64,000 nt of DNA from assembly GCA_947630375.1 (NCBI GenBank), contig CANRHH010000006.1:1-64000 (forward strand), read 5' to 3'. The translations under genes and the position numbers were made by a program. Below the pieces are notes generated by a model. That model did not search any database. It saw only the letters and a program-made list of their open reading frames with translations, and was not told the DNA's origin. Every line of letters begins with the position of its first letter. Position 1 is the stretch's first letter. The DNA comes from an uncultured Oscillospiraceae bacterium. Its GTDB lineage: Bacteria; Bacillota; Clostridia; Oscillospirales; Oscillospiraceae. Positions 42,157 to 50,563 of the stretch are shown here, piece by piece.

Positions 42157-43167
42157 ATGAACGAAGATTTGGTATTACAGATCAAAGATCTTGTTGTGCA
42201 CTATGAGACCGAGGACGCCGACGTCCATGCGGTCAACGGCATCGACATTGAGATCGCCAAAAAGCGCACCCTGGGCTTAGTGGGCGAGACCGGCGCCGGC
42301 AAGACCACCACGGCTCTGTCCATCCTGAACCTGGTGCCCAACCCTCCCGGTGTGATCAAGCAGGGCGAGATCTGGCTGGACGGCGAGAACGTCCTGGAGA
42401 TGAAGCCCCACGAGCTGGAGCACATGCGCGGCAACGACGTGGCCATGATTTTCCAGGACCCCATGACCGCTCTGAACCCGGTCATGACCGTGGGCGACCA
42501 GATCGGCGAGAGCATCATGCTCCACCAGGGGCTGGACAAGAAGGCCGCCTTTGAAAAGGCCAAGGAGATGCTGAAAATGGTGGGCATCGCCGAGAGCCGT
42601 GCTTACGACTATCCCCACCAGTTCTCCGGCGGCATGAAGCAGCGTGTGGTCATCGCCATCGCGCTGGCCTGCAACCCCAAGCTCCTGATCGCCGACGAGC
42701 CCACCACCGCCCTGGACGTGACCATCCAGGCCCAGGTGCTGGAGCTGATGAAGCAGCTGATCCGGGAAAAGGAGATGTCCATGCTCCTGATCACCCACGA
42801 CCTGGGTGTCGTGGCCGAGGTCTGCGAGGACGTGGCGGTGGTCTATGCCGGGCGTATCGTGGAAAAGGGGACTGCGGACGATGTGTTCAACCACATGCGC
42901 CACCCCTATACCGAGGGCCTGTTCGACTCTCTGCCCAACCTGAAGCAGAGAGGCGAGGAGCTGGTGCCCATCCAGGGCCTGATGCCCGACCCGTCGGACC
43001 TGCCCCCCGGATGCGCGTTCGCTCCCCGGTGCCCGTATGCCACCGAGGCCTGCACCAAGGCGGTCCCGGCGCTTCAGTCCGTGGAAGGCAGCGCGACCCA
43101 CTTCGTGGCCTGCACCGCCTATGCGGATCCGGACTTTAAACTGAGGAGGAATAGGGATGGCAAGTAA
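42157..43167 (+). CDS. ABC transporter ATP-binding protein, DppD/OppD type
   Basis: A 336-aa ATPase: Walker [15 protein letters not shown]-loop [16 protein letters not shown], signature [15 protein letters not shown], Walker [13 protein letters not shown], switch His in [12 protein letters not shown]. The C-terminal oligopeptide-transporter extension carries the cysteine cluster [15 protein letters not shown] plus a later C, a site that can hold an iron-sulfur cluster in this family. The last 11 bases overlap the next gene. Confidence 0.94.
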   Translation: MNEDLVLQIKDLVVHYETEDADVHAVNGIDIEIAKKRTLGLVGETGAGKTTTALSILNLVPNPPGVIKQGEIWLDGENVLEMKPHELEHMRGNDVAMIFQDPMTALNPVMTVGDQIGESIMLHQGLDKKAAFEKAKEMLKMVGIAESRAYDYPHQFSGGMKQRVVIAIALACNPKLLIADEPTTALDVTIQAQVLELMKQLIREKEMSMLLITHDLGVVAEVCEDVAVVYAGRIVEKGTADDVFNHMRHPYTEGLFDSLPNLKQRGEELVPIQGLMPDPSDLPPGCAFAPRCPYATEACTKAVPALQSVEGSATHFVACTAYADPDFKLRRNRDGK

Positions 43168-44110
43168 GACTATTCTGGAAGTACAGAACCTCACCAAGTA
43201 CTTTACGACTCCTGCCGGCCAGCTGCACGCGGTGGACGGCGTGAGCTTCTCCATCGAAGAGGGCAAGACCCTGGGGATCGTGGGCGAGTCCGGCTGCGGC
43301 AAGTCCACCACCGGACGGACCATCCTCAAGCTCATCGAGCCCACCTCCGGCAAGATCATCTTTGACGGGAAGGACATCACCAAATACAGCCGCAAGCAGA
43401 TGCGCCCCCTCCGGCAGGAGATGCAGATGGTGTTCCAGGACCCCTTCTCCTCTCTGGACCCCCGGCAGACGGTGATGCAGCTCATCAGTGAGCCCATCAT
43501 CGAGCACAAGCTGCTCAAGTCCAAGGCGGATATCGAGAAGCGCACCCTGGAGCTGATGGAGACCGTGGGCCTGGCCGAGCGGTATATCAACGTCTACCCC
43601 CACGAGCTGGACGGCGGCCGCCGGCAGCGGATCGGCATCGCCCGGGCTCTGGCCGTGAACCCGAAGCTGATCGTCTGCGACGAGCCCGTGTCCGCGCTGG
43701 ACGTGTCCATCCAGGCCCAGATCCTGAACCTGCTGCGGAAGCTGCAGAAGGACTTCGGCCTGACCTATATCTTCATCACCCACGACCTGTCGGTGGTCAA
43801 ATACTTCTCCGACGATATCGCGGTGATGTATCTGGGCCAGATGGTGGAAAAAGCGCCGTCGGATCTGCTGTTTGAGAAGCCCACCCACCCCTATACCAAG
43901 GCTCTGCTGTCGGCCATCCCGCTGCCCATCGTGGGCAAGGAGAAGCCCCAGCGCCAGCTGATCAAGGGCGAGATCACCTCCCCGGTGAATCTGCCGGACG
44001 AGTGCCGCTTCTGCAAGCGCTGCGACGTGGCTGCCGATATCTGCAAGCAGGGCAACCCCCAGCTGCGTGAGATCGCGCCGAACCACTTTGTGGCCTGCAG
44101 CCGGGTATAA
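43157..44110 (+). CDS. ABC transporter ATP-binding protein, DppF/OppF type
   Basis: A 317-aa ATPase: Walker [15 protein letters not shown]-loop [16 protein letters not shown], signature [16 protein letters not shown] (LDGGR in place of LSGGQ, usual for OppF-like proteins in Clostridia), Walker [13 protein letters not shown], switch His [12 protein letters not shown], and the C-terminal [14 protein letters not shown] cysteine cluster. It completes a five-gene importer. The L-serine dehydratase genes follow after three bases and may be on the same message. Confidence 0.94.
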   Translation: MASKTILEVQNLTKYFTTPAGQLHAVDGVSFSIEEGKTLGIVGESGCGKSTTGRTILKLIEPTSGKIIFDGKDITKYSRKQMRPLRQEMQMVFQDPFSSLDPRQTVMQLISEPIIEHKLLKSKADIEKRTLELMETVGLAERYINVYPHELDGGRRQRIGIARALAVNPKLIVCDEPVSALDVSIQAQILNLLRKLQKDFGLTYIFITHDLSVVKYFSDDIAVMYLGQMVEKAPSDLLFEKPTHPYTKALLSAIPLPIVGKEKPQRQLIKGEITSPVNLPDECRFCKRCDVAADICKQGNPQLREIAPNHFVACSRV

Positions 44111-44113
44111 AAT

Positions 44114-44773
44114 GTGAACGTATTCGATATTCTGGGGCCGGTCATGACCGGCCCCTCCAGCTCTCACACAGCGGGGGCGGTGCGCATCGGCCTGACGGCC
44201 CGGACGCTGCTGGGCAGCGAGCCGGTGTGGGCCCACATCCTGCTCCACGGTTCCTTCGCAAAGACCTACCGGGGCCACGGCACCGACCGGGCCTTAGTGG
44301 CGGGGATCATGGGGATGAACACCGCCGATCCCCGGATCCGGGACGCGCTGGAGGTGGCCCGGGAGAGAGAGCTGGAGGTCATTCTGGAACCGGGGGAGAT
44401 CGAGGGGGCCCATGTGAACACGGCCCTGATCACCCTGCGGGACGCGGCCGGAAAGGAGATCTCTCTCCAGGGCAGCAGCGTCGGCGGCGGCAACATCGTA
44501 GTGACCAAAATAAACGGCATGTCCGTCCACTACACCGGGGAGAGGCAGACCCTGCTGGTGCTGCACCGGGACCGGCCGGGCGTGATCGCGGCGGTGGCGG
44601 AGGTGACGGCGGACATAGGCGCCAACATCGCCAATTTCCGCCTGGACCGCCAGTCCAAGGGCGGGGAGGCCGTCATGTGCATCGAGCTGGACGGCATTTT
44701 CTCCGACGATCTGAACCAGCGGGTCAGCCAGCTGCCGGGCGTCCTGTACAGCATTTTGCTGCGCCCGGTCTGA
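44114..44773 (+). CDS. sdaAB: L-serine ammonia-lyase, iron-sulfur type, beta subunit
   Basis: Deaminates L-serine to pyruvate with the alpha subunit. A 219-aa protein: VFDILGPVMTGPSSSHTAGAVRIG at the start (domain binding the substrate side), SVGGGNIVVTKINGM, and a C-terminal ACT domain (LLVLHRDRPGVIAAVAEVTADIGANIANF). The GTG start lies three bases after the ATPase stop without a clear ribosome site, implying coupled translation from the transporter message. Link between serine and the transporter is conjectural. Confidence 0.93.
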   Translation: MNVFDILGPVMTGPSSSHTAGAVRIGLTARTLLGSEPVWAHILLHGSFAKTYRGHGTDRALVAGIMGMNTADPRIRDALEVARERELEVILEPGEIEGAHVNTALITLRDAAGKEISLQGSSVGGGNIVVTKINGMSVHYTGERQTLLVLHRDRPGVIAAVAEVTADIGANIANFRLDRQSKGGEAVMCIELDGIFSDDLNQRVSQLPGVLYSILLRPV

Positions 44774-44797
44774 GCGGAGGAAGAGAGGAAGCAAAGA

Positions 44798-45694
44798 ATG
44801 GCACAGTTGGAAGAGCAACAGTTGAATCTTCACTCGCTGGAGTCCATCGTCCAGGCCGCCGAGGCCAGCGGCAAGCCCATCTCCGCCCTGGTGATGGAGC
44901 AGCAGGCCGCCCAGCTGGAGATCAGCCGGGAGGCGGTCTATGAGCGGATGCGCAGCCGGTTCCAGGTCATGCGCATGTGCATCGAGCCGGGCTGTGACCC
45001 GAACCTGCGCAGCACCAGCGGCCTGACCGGCGGCAGCGCGGCAAAGATGCGCCGGGTGTCCGAGGCGGGAGAGAGCCTGACCGGCTCCCTGCTCTCCGGG
45101 GCCCTGTACCGGGCCCTGGCGGTCTCGGAGCTGAACGCCTCCATGGGCCGGATCGTGGCGGCCCCCACGGCGGGCAGCTGCGGTATTCTGCCGGCGGCGC
45201 TGCTGACCATGCAGCAGGAGCGGGGCGTCTCGGAGATGGACTGTGTGATGGCCATGTTCACCGCCTCGGCGGTGGGCGTGGTGATCGCGGAGAACGCCAG
45301 CCTGGCCGGGGCCGAGGGCGGCTGCCAGGCCGAGTGCGGTTCGGCCGCGGCCATGGCCGCCGCCGCCATCACGGAGCTGGCCGGGGGCACGCCCCGGATG
45401 GTCTCCCACGCGGTGGCGATCGCCCTGAAGAACATCCTGGGCCTGGTCTGTGACCCGGTGGCGGGCCTGGTGGAGATCCCCTGCATCAAGAGAAACGCCT
45501 CCGGCGTCGCGGGCGCCTTCGTGGCGGCGGAGCTGGCCCTGGCGGGGATCGAGAGCGCCATCCCGGCGGATGAAGTGATCTGGGCCATGAAGAAGGTGGG
45601 AGACGCCATGTCCCCCGCGCTGAAGGAGACAGCGGAGGGCGGCCTGGCGGCCACCCGCACCGGAAAACAGCTCAAAAAGCAGGTTTTCGGCTGA
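44798..45694 (+). CDS. sdaAA: L-serine ammonia-lyase, iron-sulfur type, alpha subunit
   Basis: A 298-aa catalytic subunit with an oxygen-sensitive 4Fe-4S cluster. Cysteines likely to hold the cluster are in APTAGSCGILPAALL, LVCDPVAGLVEIPCIKRN. Other family parts: GLTGGSAAKM, EGGCQAECGSAAAMAAAA, and GMSHAVAIALKNILG-like MVSHAVAIALKNILG. GGAGGAAGAGAGG precedes the ATG, 24 bases after sdaAB. The stop is followed by a terminator. Confidence 0.95.
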   Translation: MAQLEEQQLNLHSLESIVQAAEASGKPISALVMEQQAAQLEISREAVYERMRSRFQVMRMCIEPGCDPNLRSTSGLTGGSAAKMRRVSEAGESLTGSLLSGALYRALAVSELNASMGRIVAAPTAGSCGILPAALLTMQQERGVSEMDCVMAMFTASAVGVVIAENASLAGAEGGCQAECGSAAAMAAAAITELAGGTPRMVSHAVAIALKNILGLVCDPVAGLVEIPCIKRNASGVAGAFVAAELALAGIESAIPADEVIWAMKKVGDAMSPALKETAEGGLAATRTGKQLKKQVFG

Positions 45695-45704
45695 ACAGAC
45701 AACA

Positions 45705-45745
45705 TAAGAAAAAGGGGCCGCGGCTTTTGCCGTGGCTCCTTCTTA
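45705..45745 (+). terminator. Terminator, copy A of an inverted pair
   Basis: TAAGAAAAAGGGGCCGCGGC, TTTT, GCCGTGGCTCCTTCTTA: a stem with flanking A and T tracts. The same element, inverted and nearly identical, lies at 46967-47010. Confidence 0.85.
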
Positions 45746-46080
45746 CATGCCTCTCTTGTGTATGGCCAAAGCCGCACTCATGCCTCCCCTGTGCATGGCC
45801 CAGGCCACTTTCTCTTGCCGCTTCGCGGCAATTCACCTTGAGGGGAGGTGGCCCAAAGGGCCGGATGGGTTGTTCCAGCGGAACTTCTATTTTGAGAGCC
45901 AGCAGAAAATTAGTTTGGTCTCTTGGTGCATTGTTCACTTTCTTTGTTCGCCCAAAGAAAGTGAACCGAAAGAAACGGCGCCCGGGGAGGTTTCCCCGGG
46001 ACCCCTCTGGGAAAACCCCGATGCACCCTTGGGTGGTAATCGTTCCAATGGCGGCACGCGCTACTTTACATGGTCCTAAG
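45746..46080. repeat. Repeat-rich spacer without a gene
   Basis: Two imperfect 33-base tandem units starting CATGCCTC (45746-45778 and 45779-45811), a GCCGCTTCGCGGC stem near 45821, a perfect 14-bp inverted repeat GTTCACTTTCTTTG / CAAAGAAAGTGAAC (45933-45966), and CCCGGGGA/TCCCCGGG near 45987-46005. Short reading frames exist on the plus strand (for example up to 45727-46161) but have no plausible product and no ribosome site. Confidence 0.6.
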
Positions 46081-46131
46081 CCCTTTTTTTATGCTTCCTG
46101 CCGCAAAGGATGCTTACCTAAAAGTAAGTAC

Positions 46132-46187
46132 TTGACCCGGCGTGCGTTTTCGCTACAATAGGGAGAAGCCCGTATGCGGATGGAGGT
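46132..46187 (+). promoter_or_regulatory. Promoter and ribosome site of the TSUP permease gene
   Basis: TTGACC at 46132-46137 and TACAAT at 46154-46159 with 16 bases between; GGAGGT at 46182-46187, eight bases before a TTG start. Confidence 0.82.
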
Positions 46188-46195
46188 GCGTTTTC

Positions 46196-46966
46196 TTGAA
46201 CGCCGGATTGAGCCAATATCTGATCGTCTGCCCCCTGGTTTTCCTGGCGGGCTTTGTGGACGCTGTGGCGGGCGGCGGCGGGCTGATCTCCCTGCCCGCA
46301 TATATGATCGCCGGTCTGCCGGTCCACTATGCCATCGGGACCAACAAGCTGAGCTCCGGCATGGGGACCGCCATTGCCACCGGCCGGTTTGCCAGAAAAG
46401 GCTATATCCCCTGGAGGCAGGCGGGCTTCTGTGTCGTCTGCGCCCTGGCCGGGTCCGGGCTGGGCGCCCGGCTGGCGCTGCTGCTGGAGGACGGGATCTT
46501 TCGCCTGCTGATGCTGGGGATCCTCCCGCTGACGGCGGTCTACGTCACCCGGAGCAAGGCCCTGGCCGCGGAGAAGGAGCCCTTCTCTCAAGGGAAGACC
46601 CTGGCCATCAGCATGGGCATCGCCTTCTGCATCGGCGTCTATGACGGCTTTTACGGCCCCGGCACAGGGACCTTTCTTATCCTGCTTCTGACAGCCGTGG
46701 CCCACATGGGCCTGCGGCCCGCCAACGGCGTGGCAAAGGCTATCAATCTGACCACCAATGTCACCGCTCTGGCGGTTTACTGGAGCAGCGGCAAGGTGCT
46801 GTTCCTCCTGGGGCTGACGGCGGGCCTGTTCAGCATCACCGGGAACTGGCTGGGCGCTCGCTTCTTTGAGGACCGGGGCGCGCGGGCCGTGAAGCCCATT
46901 ATGCTGACGGTGCTGGCGATCTTCTTTATCCGGGTCCTGCTGGAGCCGTTTGGCCTGATAGCTTAA
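46196..46966 (+). CDS. TSUP (TauE/SafE) family sulfonate/sulfite exporter-like permease
   Basis: A 256-aa protein with about eight helices. The twin TSUP repeats are seen as FLAGFVDAVAGGGGLISLPAYMIAG (about residues 17-41) with GTNKLSSGMGTAIATGRF, and GVYDGFYGPGTGTFLILLLT in the second half with GVAKAINLTTNVTALAVY. I set the start at TTG 46196 because GGAGGT sits eight bases upstream; ATG codons further upstream are not preceded by a site. The family moves sulfite, taurine, sulfoacetate or other organic anions. Substrate unknown; flanked by inverted terminators. Confidence 0.85.
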   Translation: MNAGLSQYLIVCPLVFLAGFVDAVAGGGGLISLPAYMIAGLPVHYAIGTNKLSSGMGTAIATGRFARKGYIPWRQAGFCVVCALAGSGLGARLALLLEDGIFRLLMLGILPLTAVYVTRSKALAAEKEPFSQGKTLAISMGIAFCIGVYDGFYGPGTGTFLILLLTAVAHMGLRPANGVAKAINLTTNVTALAVYWSSGKVLFLLGLTAGLFSITGNWLGARFFEDRGARAVKPIMLTVLAIFFIRVLLEPFGLIA

Positions 46967-47010
46967 TAAGAAAAAGGAGCCACGGCAAAAGCCGCGGCCC
47001 CTTTTTCTTA
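46967..47010. terminator. Bidirectional terminator, copy B of the inverted pair
   Basis: TAAGAAAAAGGAGCCACGGC, AAAA, GCCGCGGCCCCTTTTTCTTA, reverse complement of the element at 45705-45745 apart from a few bases. It ends the TSUP transcript and the converging LarA/glycolysis operon. Confidence 0.88.
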
Positions 47011-48192
47011 TATGAGCCGGATCCGGTCCGGCGGGAGGAAGTTCGTTGAACGGGTGACGGTGGCGGGCGGCGCCGGATCCAGCGGCCGGTCCGCGATGCC
47101 TAAAATGTCCTCCGGCCGCACCCAGGGAATGTTTTGCAGGGCGCTGGTCTCCTCATGGGTCAGGACCCCCCGGTAGACGGTGAGGGCCCGGCGCAGATAC
47201 CCATCCCGGGCGCAGGCCTCCGCCACACCTAAATGCAGCAGAGCGCGAAAATGGGGGATCACAGAGGCCGCGAAGGCGATGGAGGCGGAGTTGGCAATGG
47301 CCCCGGCGATATTGGGCACGCAGTAGTGGACGACGCCCTCCTCAATATAGCGGGGGTCGTCGTGGGTGGTCTCGCGGAAGGTCTCGATGGCCCCGTTCTC
47401 GTCACAGCTGATGTCCACCAGCACGGAGCCCCTCTCCATGAGCCGGAGCATGGGCCGGTCGATGAGCCAGCCCTGGGTGCCCTTGTGCCACTTGACGCAG
47501 TTGAGCACCATGTCCGTCTCCGGCAGCAGGGCCGCGATGTTCTCCTTGCTGCTGAGGGCGGTGTCGATCCGCTCATGATACTGGCGCTTGAGCTGACGCA
47601 GCAGGCCCAGCTTGGTGTCCATCACCGTGACCCGGGCCCCTAAGGCGTAGAGCACCGACAGGGCCCCCTGGCCCACGTTGCCGGCCCCTATGATCAGCAC
47701 CTTCATGGCCGGGGCCCCGGCCAGGCCGCCCACGTATTTGCCCTTGCCTCCGTGGATGGTCAGCATGGACTCCAGGCCGAACAGAGCCCCCTGCTTCCCG
47801 GCCGCCTCGCAGTTGGGGGAGCCGTAGCGGTGGGAGTCCTCGGCGGAAAAGGCGACGCACCCGCTCTCCAGCAGGCCCCGGACCTCTGCCGGGTGAGCCG
47901 CCGGGTGGATGCAGGTGAAGACCATCTGCCCCGGCCGCAGCAGGCCAAATTCCGGGGGCTCCAGCTCCTTGACCTTGGCCACCAGATCCGCCTGGGCGTA
48001 GATCTCCTCTAAGCTGTCCGCCAGCTGGGCCCCGGCGGCCGCGTAGGCCCCGTCCGGGAAGCCGGCGGCCTCGCCCGCGCCCCGCTGGACCAGGGCCCTG
48101 TGCCCGTCGCCCACGATGGAGGCGATCTCCAGAGGCGTGGCGATGGTCCGGTATTCCCCGGGCTTCGTATCTTTCAGAAGACCGAATACCAT
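47008..48192 (-). CDS. Alanine dehydrogenase/PNT-family NAD(P)-dependent dehydrogenase
   Basis: A 394-aa two-domain protein. The N-terminal domain (GLLKDTKPGEYRTIATPLEIASIV, then ADLVAKVKELEPPEFGLLRPGQMV) and the Rossmann domain (KVLIIGAGNVGQGALSVLYALGARVTVMD) match the alanine dehydrogenase/pyridine nucleotide transhydrogenase fold; CEAAGKQGALFGLESML links them. Classical Ald is about 370 aa. Oxidative deamination of alanine is likely but related opine-type activities, such as N5-(carboxyethyl)ornithine synthase, are possible. It is the last gene of a leftward operon behind the LarA paralogue. Confidence 0.75.
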   Translation of the reverse strand: MVFGLLKDTKPGEYRTIATPLEIASIVGDGHRALVQRGAGEAAGFPDGAYAAAGAQLADSLEEIYAQADLVAKVKELEPPEFGLLRPGQMVFTCIHPAAHPAEVRGLLESGCVAFSAEDSHRYGSPNCEAAGKQGALFGLESMLTIHGGKGKYVGGLAGAPAMKVLIIGAGNVGQGALSVLYALGARVTVMDTKLGLLRQLKRQYHERIDTALSSKENIAALLPETDMVLNCVKWHKGTQGWLIDRPMLRLMERGSVLVDISCDENGAIETFRETTHDDPRYIEEGVVHYCVPNIAGAIANSASIAFAASVIPHFRALLHLGVAEACARDGYLRRALTVYRGVLTHEETSALQNIPWVRPEDILGIADRPLDPAPPATVTRSTNFLPPDRIRLI

Positions 48193-48211
48193 GGCTTTCT
48201 CCTCCTGGCCC

Positions 48212-49705
48212 TCAGCCGCCGCAGGGGTGGCCGGCGCCGTCCCGGCTGTGGCTGTTCTGGGCGGGGTCCTTCATGCACAGATGCACCGCCGCGGTGGTAA
48301 AGGTCTTGGGCAGGGCCAGGATATTGGGATTCGGGCCCACATATTTCTTCATGGCGTCCGCCAAAGCCTCCTCCACGGTGGCCCGGGTCTTGAGCCCCAT
48401 GCTCCGGGCGATGCCCGGTTCCCGGGCGCCCACGATATAGATGGCGCTGGTGTGTTCCTCCGCCAAGTGCCCGCAGCTCATCATGGAAAAGCCGTGGAAG
48501 GGGTGGAAAGCGTTGGCAAAGCGGTATTTGCGGATATACGCCTCGTTGGTGGCGAAATACTCCCCATAGCGGTCCATATCCGGGAGGATGTTCATGCTGT
48601 CGTGCTGGAACATCTCATAGAGCTCCCGCAGATAGGGCCAGCGCTCCTCGTGGAACCAGCCGTCGCAGATGCTGGGCACGATGAACACACAGCGGTCCGC
48701 CAGGACCCGCTTGTGCCGGATCACCTGGGCGGACAGGGCCTGCATCATCTGAATGGGGTTGGTGCCCATGCCGTCCCCGTAGTGGAAGTTGGTGGGCATC
48801 CCGAAGACCACCACATCGTATTTCTTCTCCGCCCAGTGGACATAGGTCCGCTTGTCCGCCGTTTTCCAGGAGACGGGCTGCATCTCTTTGGCATAGCCGG
48901 CGTTGATCTCGATCTGGCGGCTCTTGGTGTCCAGCACCGCGTCGCAGCAGAAGAACCGTTTGCCCATCTTCTCTTCCATGAACATGCCCTGCTCGTCAAA
49001 CTTGGCGCGCATGACGCTGTTGGTGGAGACGGGGACAAAGTCCGGCTGGTGCATCACCCGGGGCACGTGGTGCCCGGCGATGCTCCGCCAGTGGGTGATG
49101 CCGGTGGCGCAGTGTTTGTAGCCCCCGGAGTAGCCCCCGTAGGGGTTGCCCTGGGTGTGCCCGATGAGGATGGGCAGGTCCGCGTCAAAGACATATTTGT
49201 TCATGATCACATGGTCGCCGGAGGCGGTATAGCCCAGGTCCACCAGATGCTCGTAATCCTCGCTGTCGTGGCTGGTGATCTGGCCGGAGGGGTAGAACTC
49301 GTTGAAAAGCGCGTCCCCCAAAATGGTGCGCATCTCCTTCACCGTGGCCCGGGGGTGCAGACCGTTGGAGAACAGGAGCAAAATGTCCTTCTTCTCCACC
49401 CCGGCGGCGTACAGCTCGTCCAGGCAGGCCCGGATGGCCACCTTCCGGTGACTGGTGGGCTGGTTGCCGCCCTTGACGATGTCCGGGATGACGATGACCG
49501 CCGTTTTCCCCGGCCCTGCTAGCTCCCGCAGGGGCGGCATCCCGATGGGGTGCCGGATGCTCTCCAAGGTGGCGGCATAGAGGCTGTCCCAGTCCTGGGG
49601 CAGGCAGGGCGGGTCGGGCACGGTCTCCCCGGGGATGAACACGTCCGTGGAGTCCGGCAGCTCGGCGCTCATGAAGCCGTTGCCGTATTCAAAATCCAGT
49701 TTCAT
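48212..49705 (-). CDS. LarA-family (nickel-pincer) racemase/epimerase paralogue
   Basis: A 497-aa DUF2088-type protein, longer than lactate racemase (about 425). VIVIPDIVKGGNQPTSHRKV in the N-terminal domain corresponds to the first His region, GHTQGNPYGGYSGGYKHCATGI holds the lysine expected to bind the nickel cofactor, and HHVPRV has the following histidines. The loop differs from the classical GFSGGAKSILPG. Substrate specificity in this family varies (lactate, malate, other 2-hydroxy acids). No larB, larC or larE for making the cofactor is present in the window, so they must lie elsewhere. Confidence 0.78.
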   Translation of the reverse strand: MKLDFEYGNGFMSAELPDSTDVFIPGETVPDPPCLPQDWDSLYAATLESIRHPIGMPPLRELAGPGKTAVIVIPDIVKGGNQPTSHRKVAIRACLDELYAAGVEKKDILLLFSNGLHPRATVKEMRTILGDALFNEFYPSGQITSHDSEDYEHLVDLGYTASGDHVIMNKYVFDADLPILIGHTQGNPYGGYSGGYKHCATGITHWRSIAGHHVPRVMHQPDFVPVSTNSVMRAKFDEQGMFMEEKMGKRFFCCDAVLDTKSRQIEINAGYAKEMQPVSWKTADKRTYVHWAEKKYDVVVFGMPTNFHYGDGMGTNPIQMMQALSAQVIRHKRVLADRCVFIVPSICDGWFHEERWPYLRELYEMFQHDSMNILPDMDRYGEYFATNEAYIRKYRFANAFHPFHGFSMMSCGHLAEEHTSAIYIVGAREPGIARSMGLKTRATVEEALADAMKKYVGPNPNILALPKTFTTAAVHLCMKDPAQNSHSRDGAGHPCGG

Positions 49706-49717
49706 GGTCTTCTCTCC

Positions 49718-50554
49718 TTATTCCCCTAAGTAGAGGGCGATGATCTCCAGATATTCCTCTGGGTAGAAGCCGATCTGGCCGCTGAAGCGGGTCAGGGCGA
49801 TGAGGCCCCCGTCGATCTCCGGGATGGAGGCCAGCATGGCGGCGTTGTCGGCCTTCAGGCCGCCGCCGTAGACCACGTCCATCCCCCCGGTCCGCTCCTT
49901 GACGAAGCGGGCGATCTTCCGGATATAATCCCGGTCCGCAGGGGTCTTCCCCGGCCCGATGCTCCACACCGGCTCATAGCCGATGACCACCCGGGACTTG
50001 TCCACGCCCGCCAGGCCCAGGTCCAGCTGCTCGCCCAGGACCTGCTCCCAGGCCGGCTGCTCCTGGCTGGTCTCGCCGATGCAGTAAAGCACCGTGAGCC
50101 CCGCCTCCTGGGCGCGGAGGATCTCCTGGTTCAAAAGCCGGTTCACCGCCGCGCTGTCCTGCACCCCGGCCTCGGCCAGGATGCCTTTTTTGTCGTTGCG
50201 CTCCTCACAGTGGCCGATCAGGGTGGAGGTGCAGCCCAGGGCCTTCACCACCGAGGCGGGCCGGTTGGTGGTCAGCGCGCCGAAGTTGCCGCCCACCGCC
50301 GTGTTCACCCGGTAGACCCCCTGGCTGCCGATCTGCACGGGGCTGTTGGCGCACAGGGCGCCCACGGCGCCCAGCAGATGGGCCTCCGGCAGATACTGGA
50401 CAAACTCCACCTTTTCAGGGTCGTATTTTTTCAGCGCCTCCTGGGTGCCCCGCACCACCGCTGCGCCCCAGTCCTTCAGGGGGGAGAGCCGGTTCACGCC
50501 GCCGTATTCCGCGGGCACGTCAAAGCGCTTCAGGTTCAGATAGATGTGTTTCAT
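49718..50554 (-). CDS. tpiA: Divergent triosephosphate isomerase
   Basis: A 278-aa TIM-barrel enzyme, longer than the usual 250. Catalytic residues: Lys in YLNLKRFD (residue 9), His in TLIGHCEERND (GHSERR in the classical enzyme), Glu in IGYEPVWSIGPGKTP (AIGTG in the classical enzyme), then VYGGGLKADNAAML for the phosphate. The altered loop residues suggest a secondary isomerase, as in erythrulose-phosphate or other sugar-phosphate catabolic operons, rather than the main glycolytic one. It lies between phosphofructokinase and the LarA paralogue with 9-12 base gaps. Confidence 0.85.
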   Translation of the reverse strand: MKHIYLNLKRFDVPAEYGGVNRLSPLKDWGAAVVRGTQEALKKYDPEKVEFVQYLPEAHLLGAVGALCANSPVQIGSQGVYRVNTAVGGNFGALTTNRPASVVKALGCTSTLIGHCEERNDKKGILAEAGVQDSAAVNRLLNQEILRAQEAGLTVLYCIGETSQEQPAWEQVLGEQLDLGLAGVDKSRVVIGYEPVWSIGPGKTPADRDYIRKIARFVKERTGGMDVVYGGGLKADNAAMLASIPEIDGGLIALTRFSGQIGFYPEEYLEIIALYLGE

Positions 50555-50563
50555 GGCCGCTCC

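Noticed and set aside
45727-46161. Short frames of 115-144 codons in the repeat-rich spacer
   Set aside because: They run over tandem repeats and stems, have no ribosome site and do not resemble any family.
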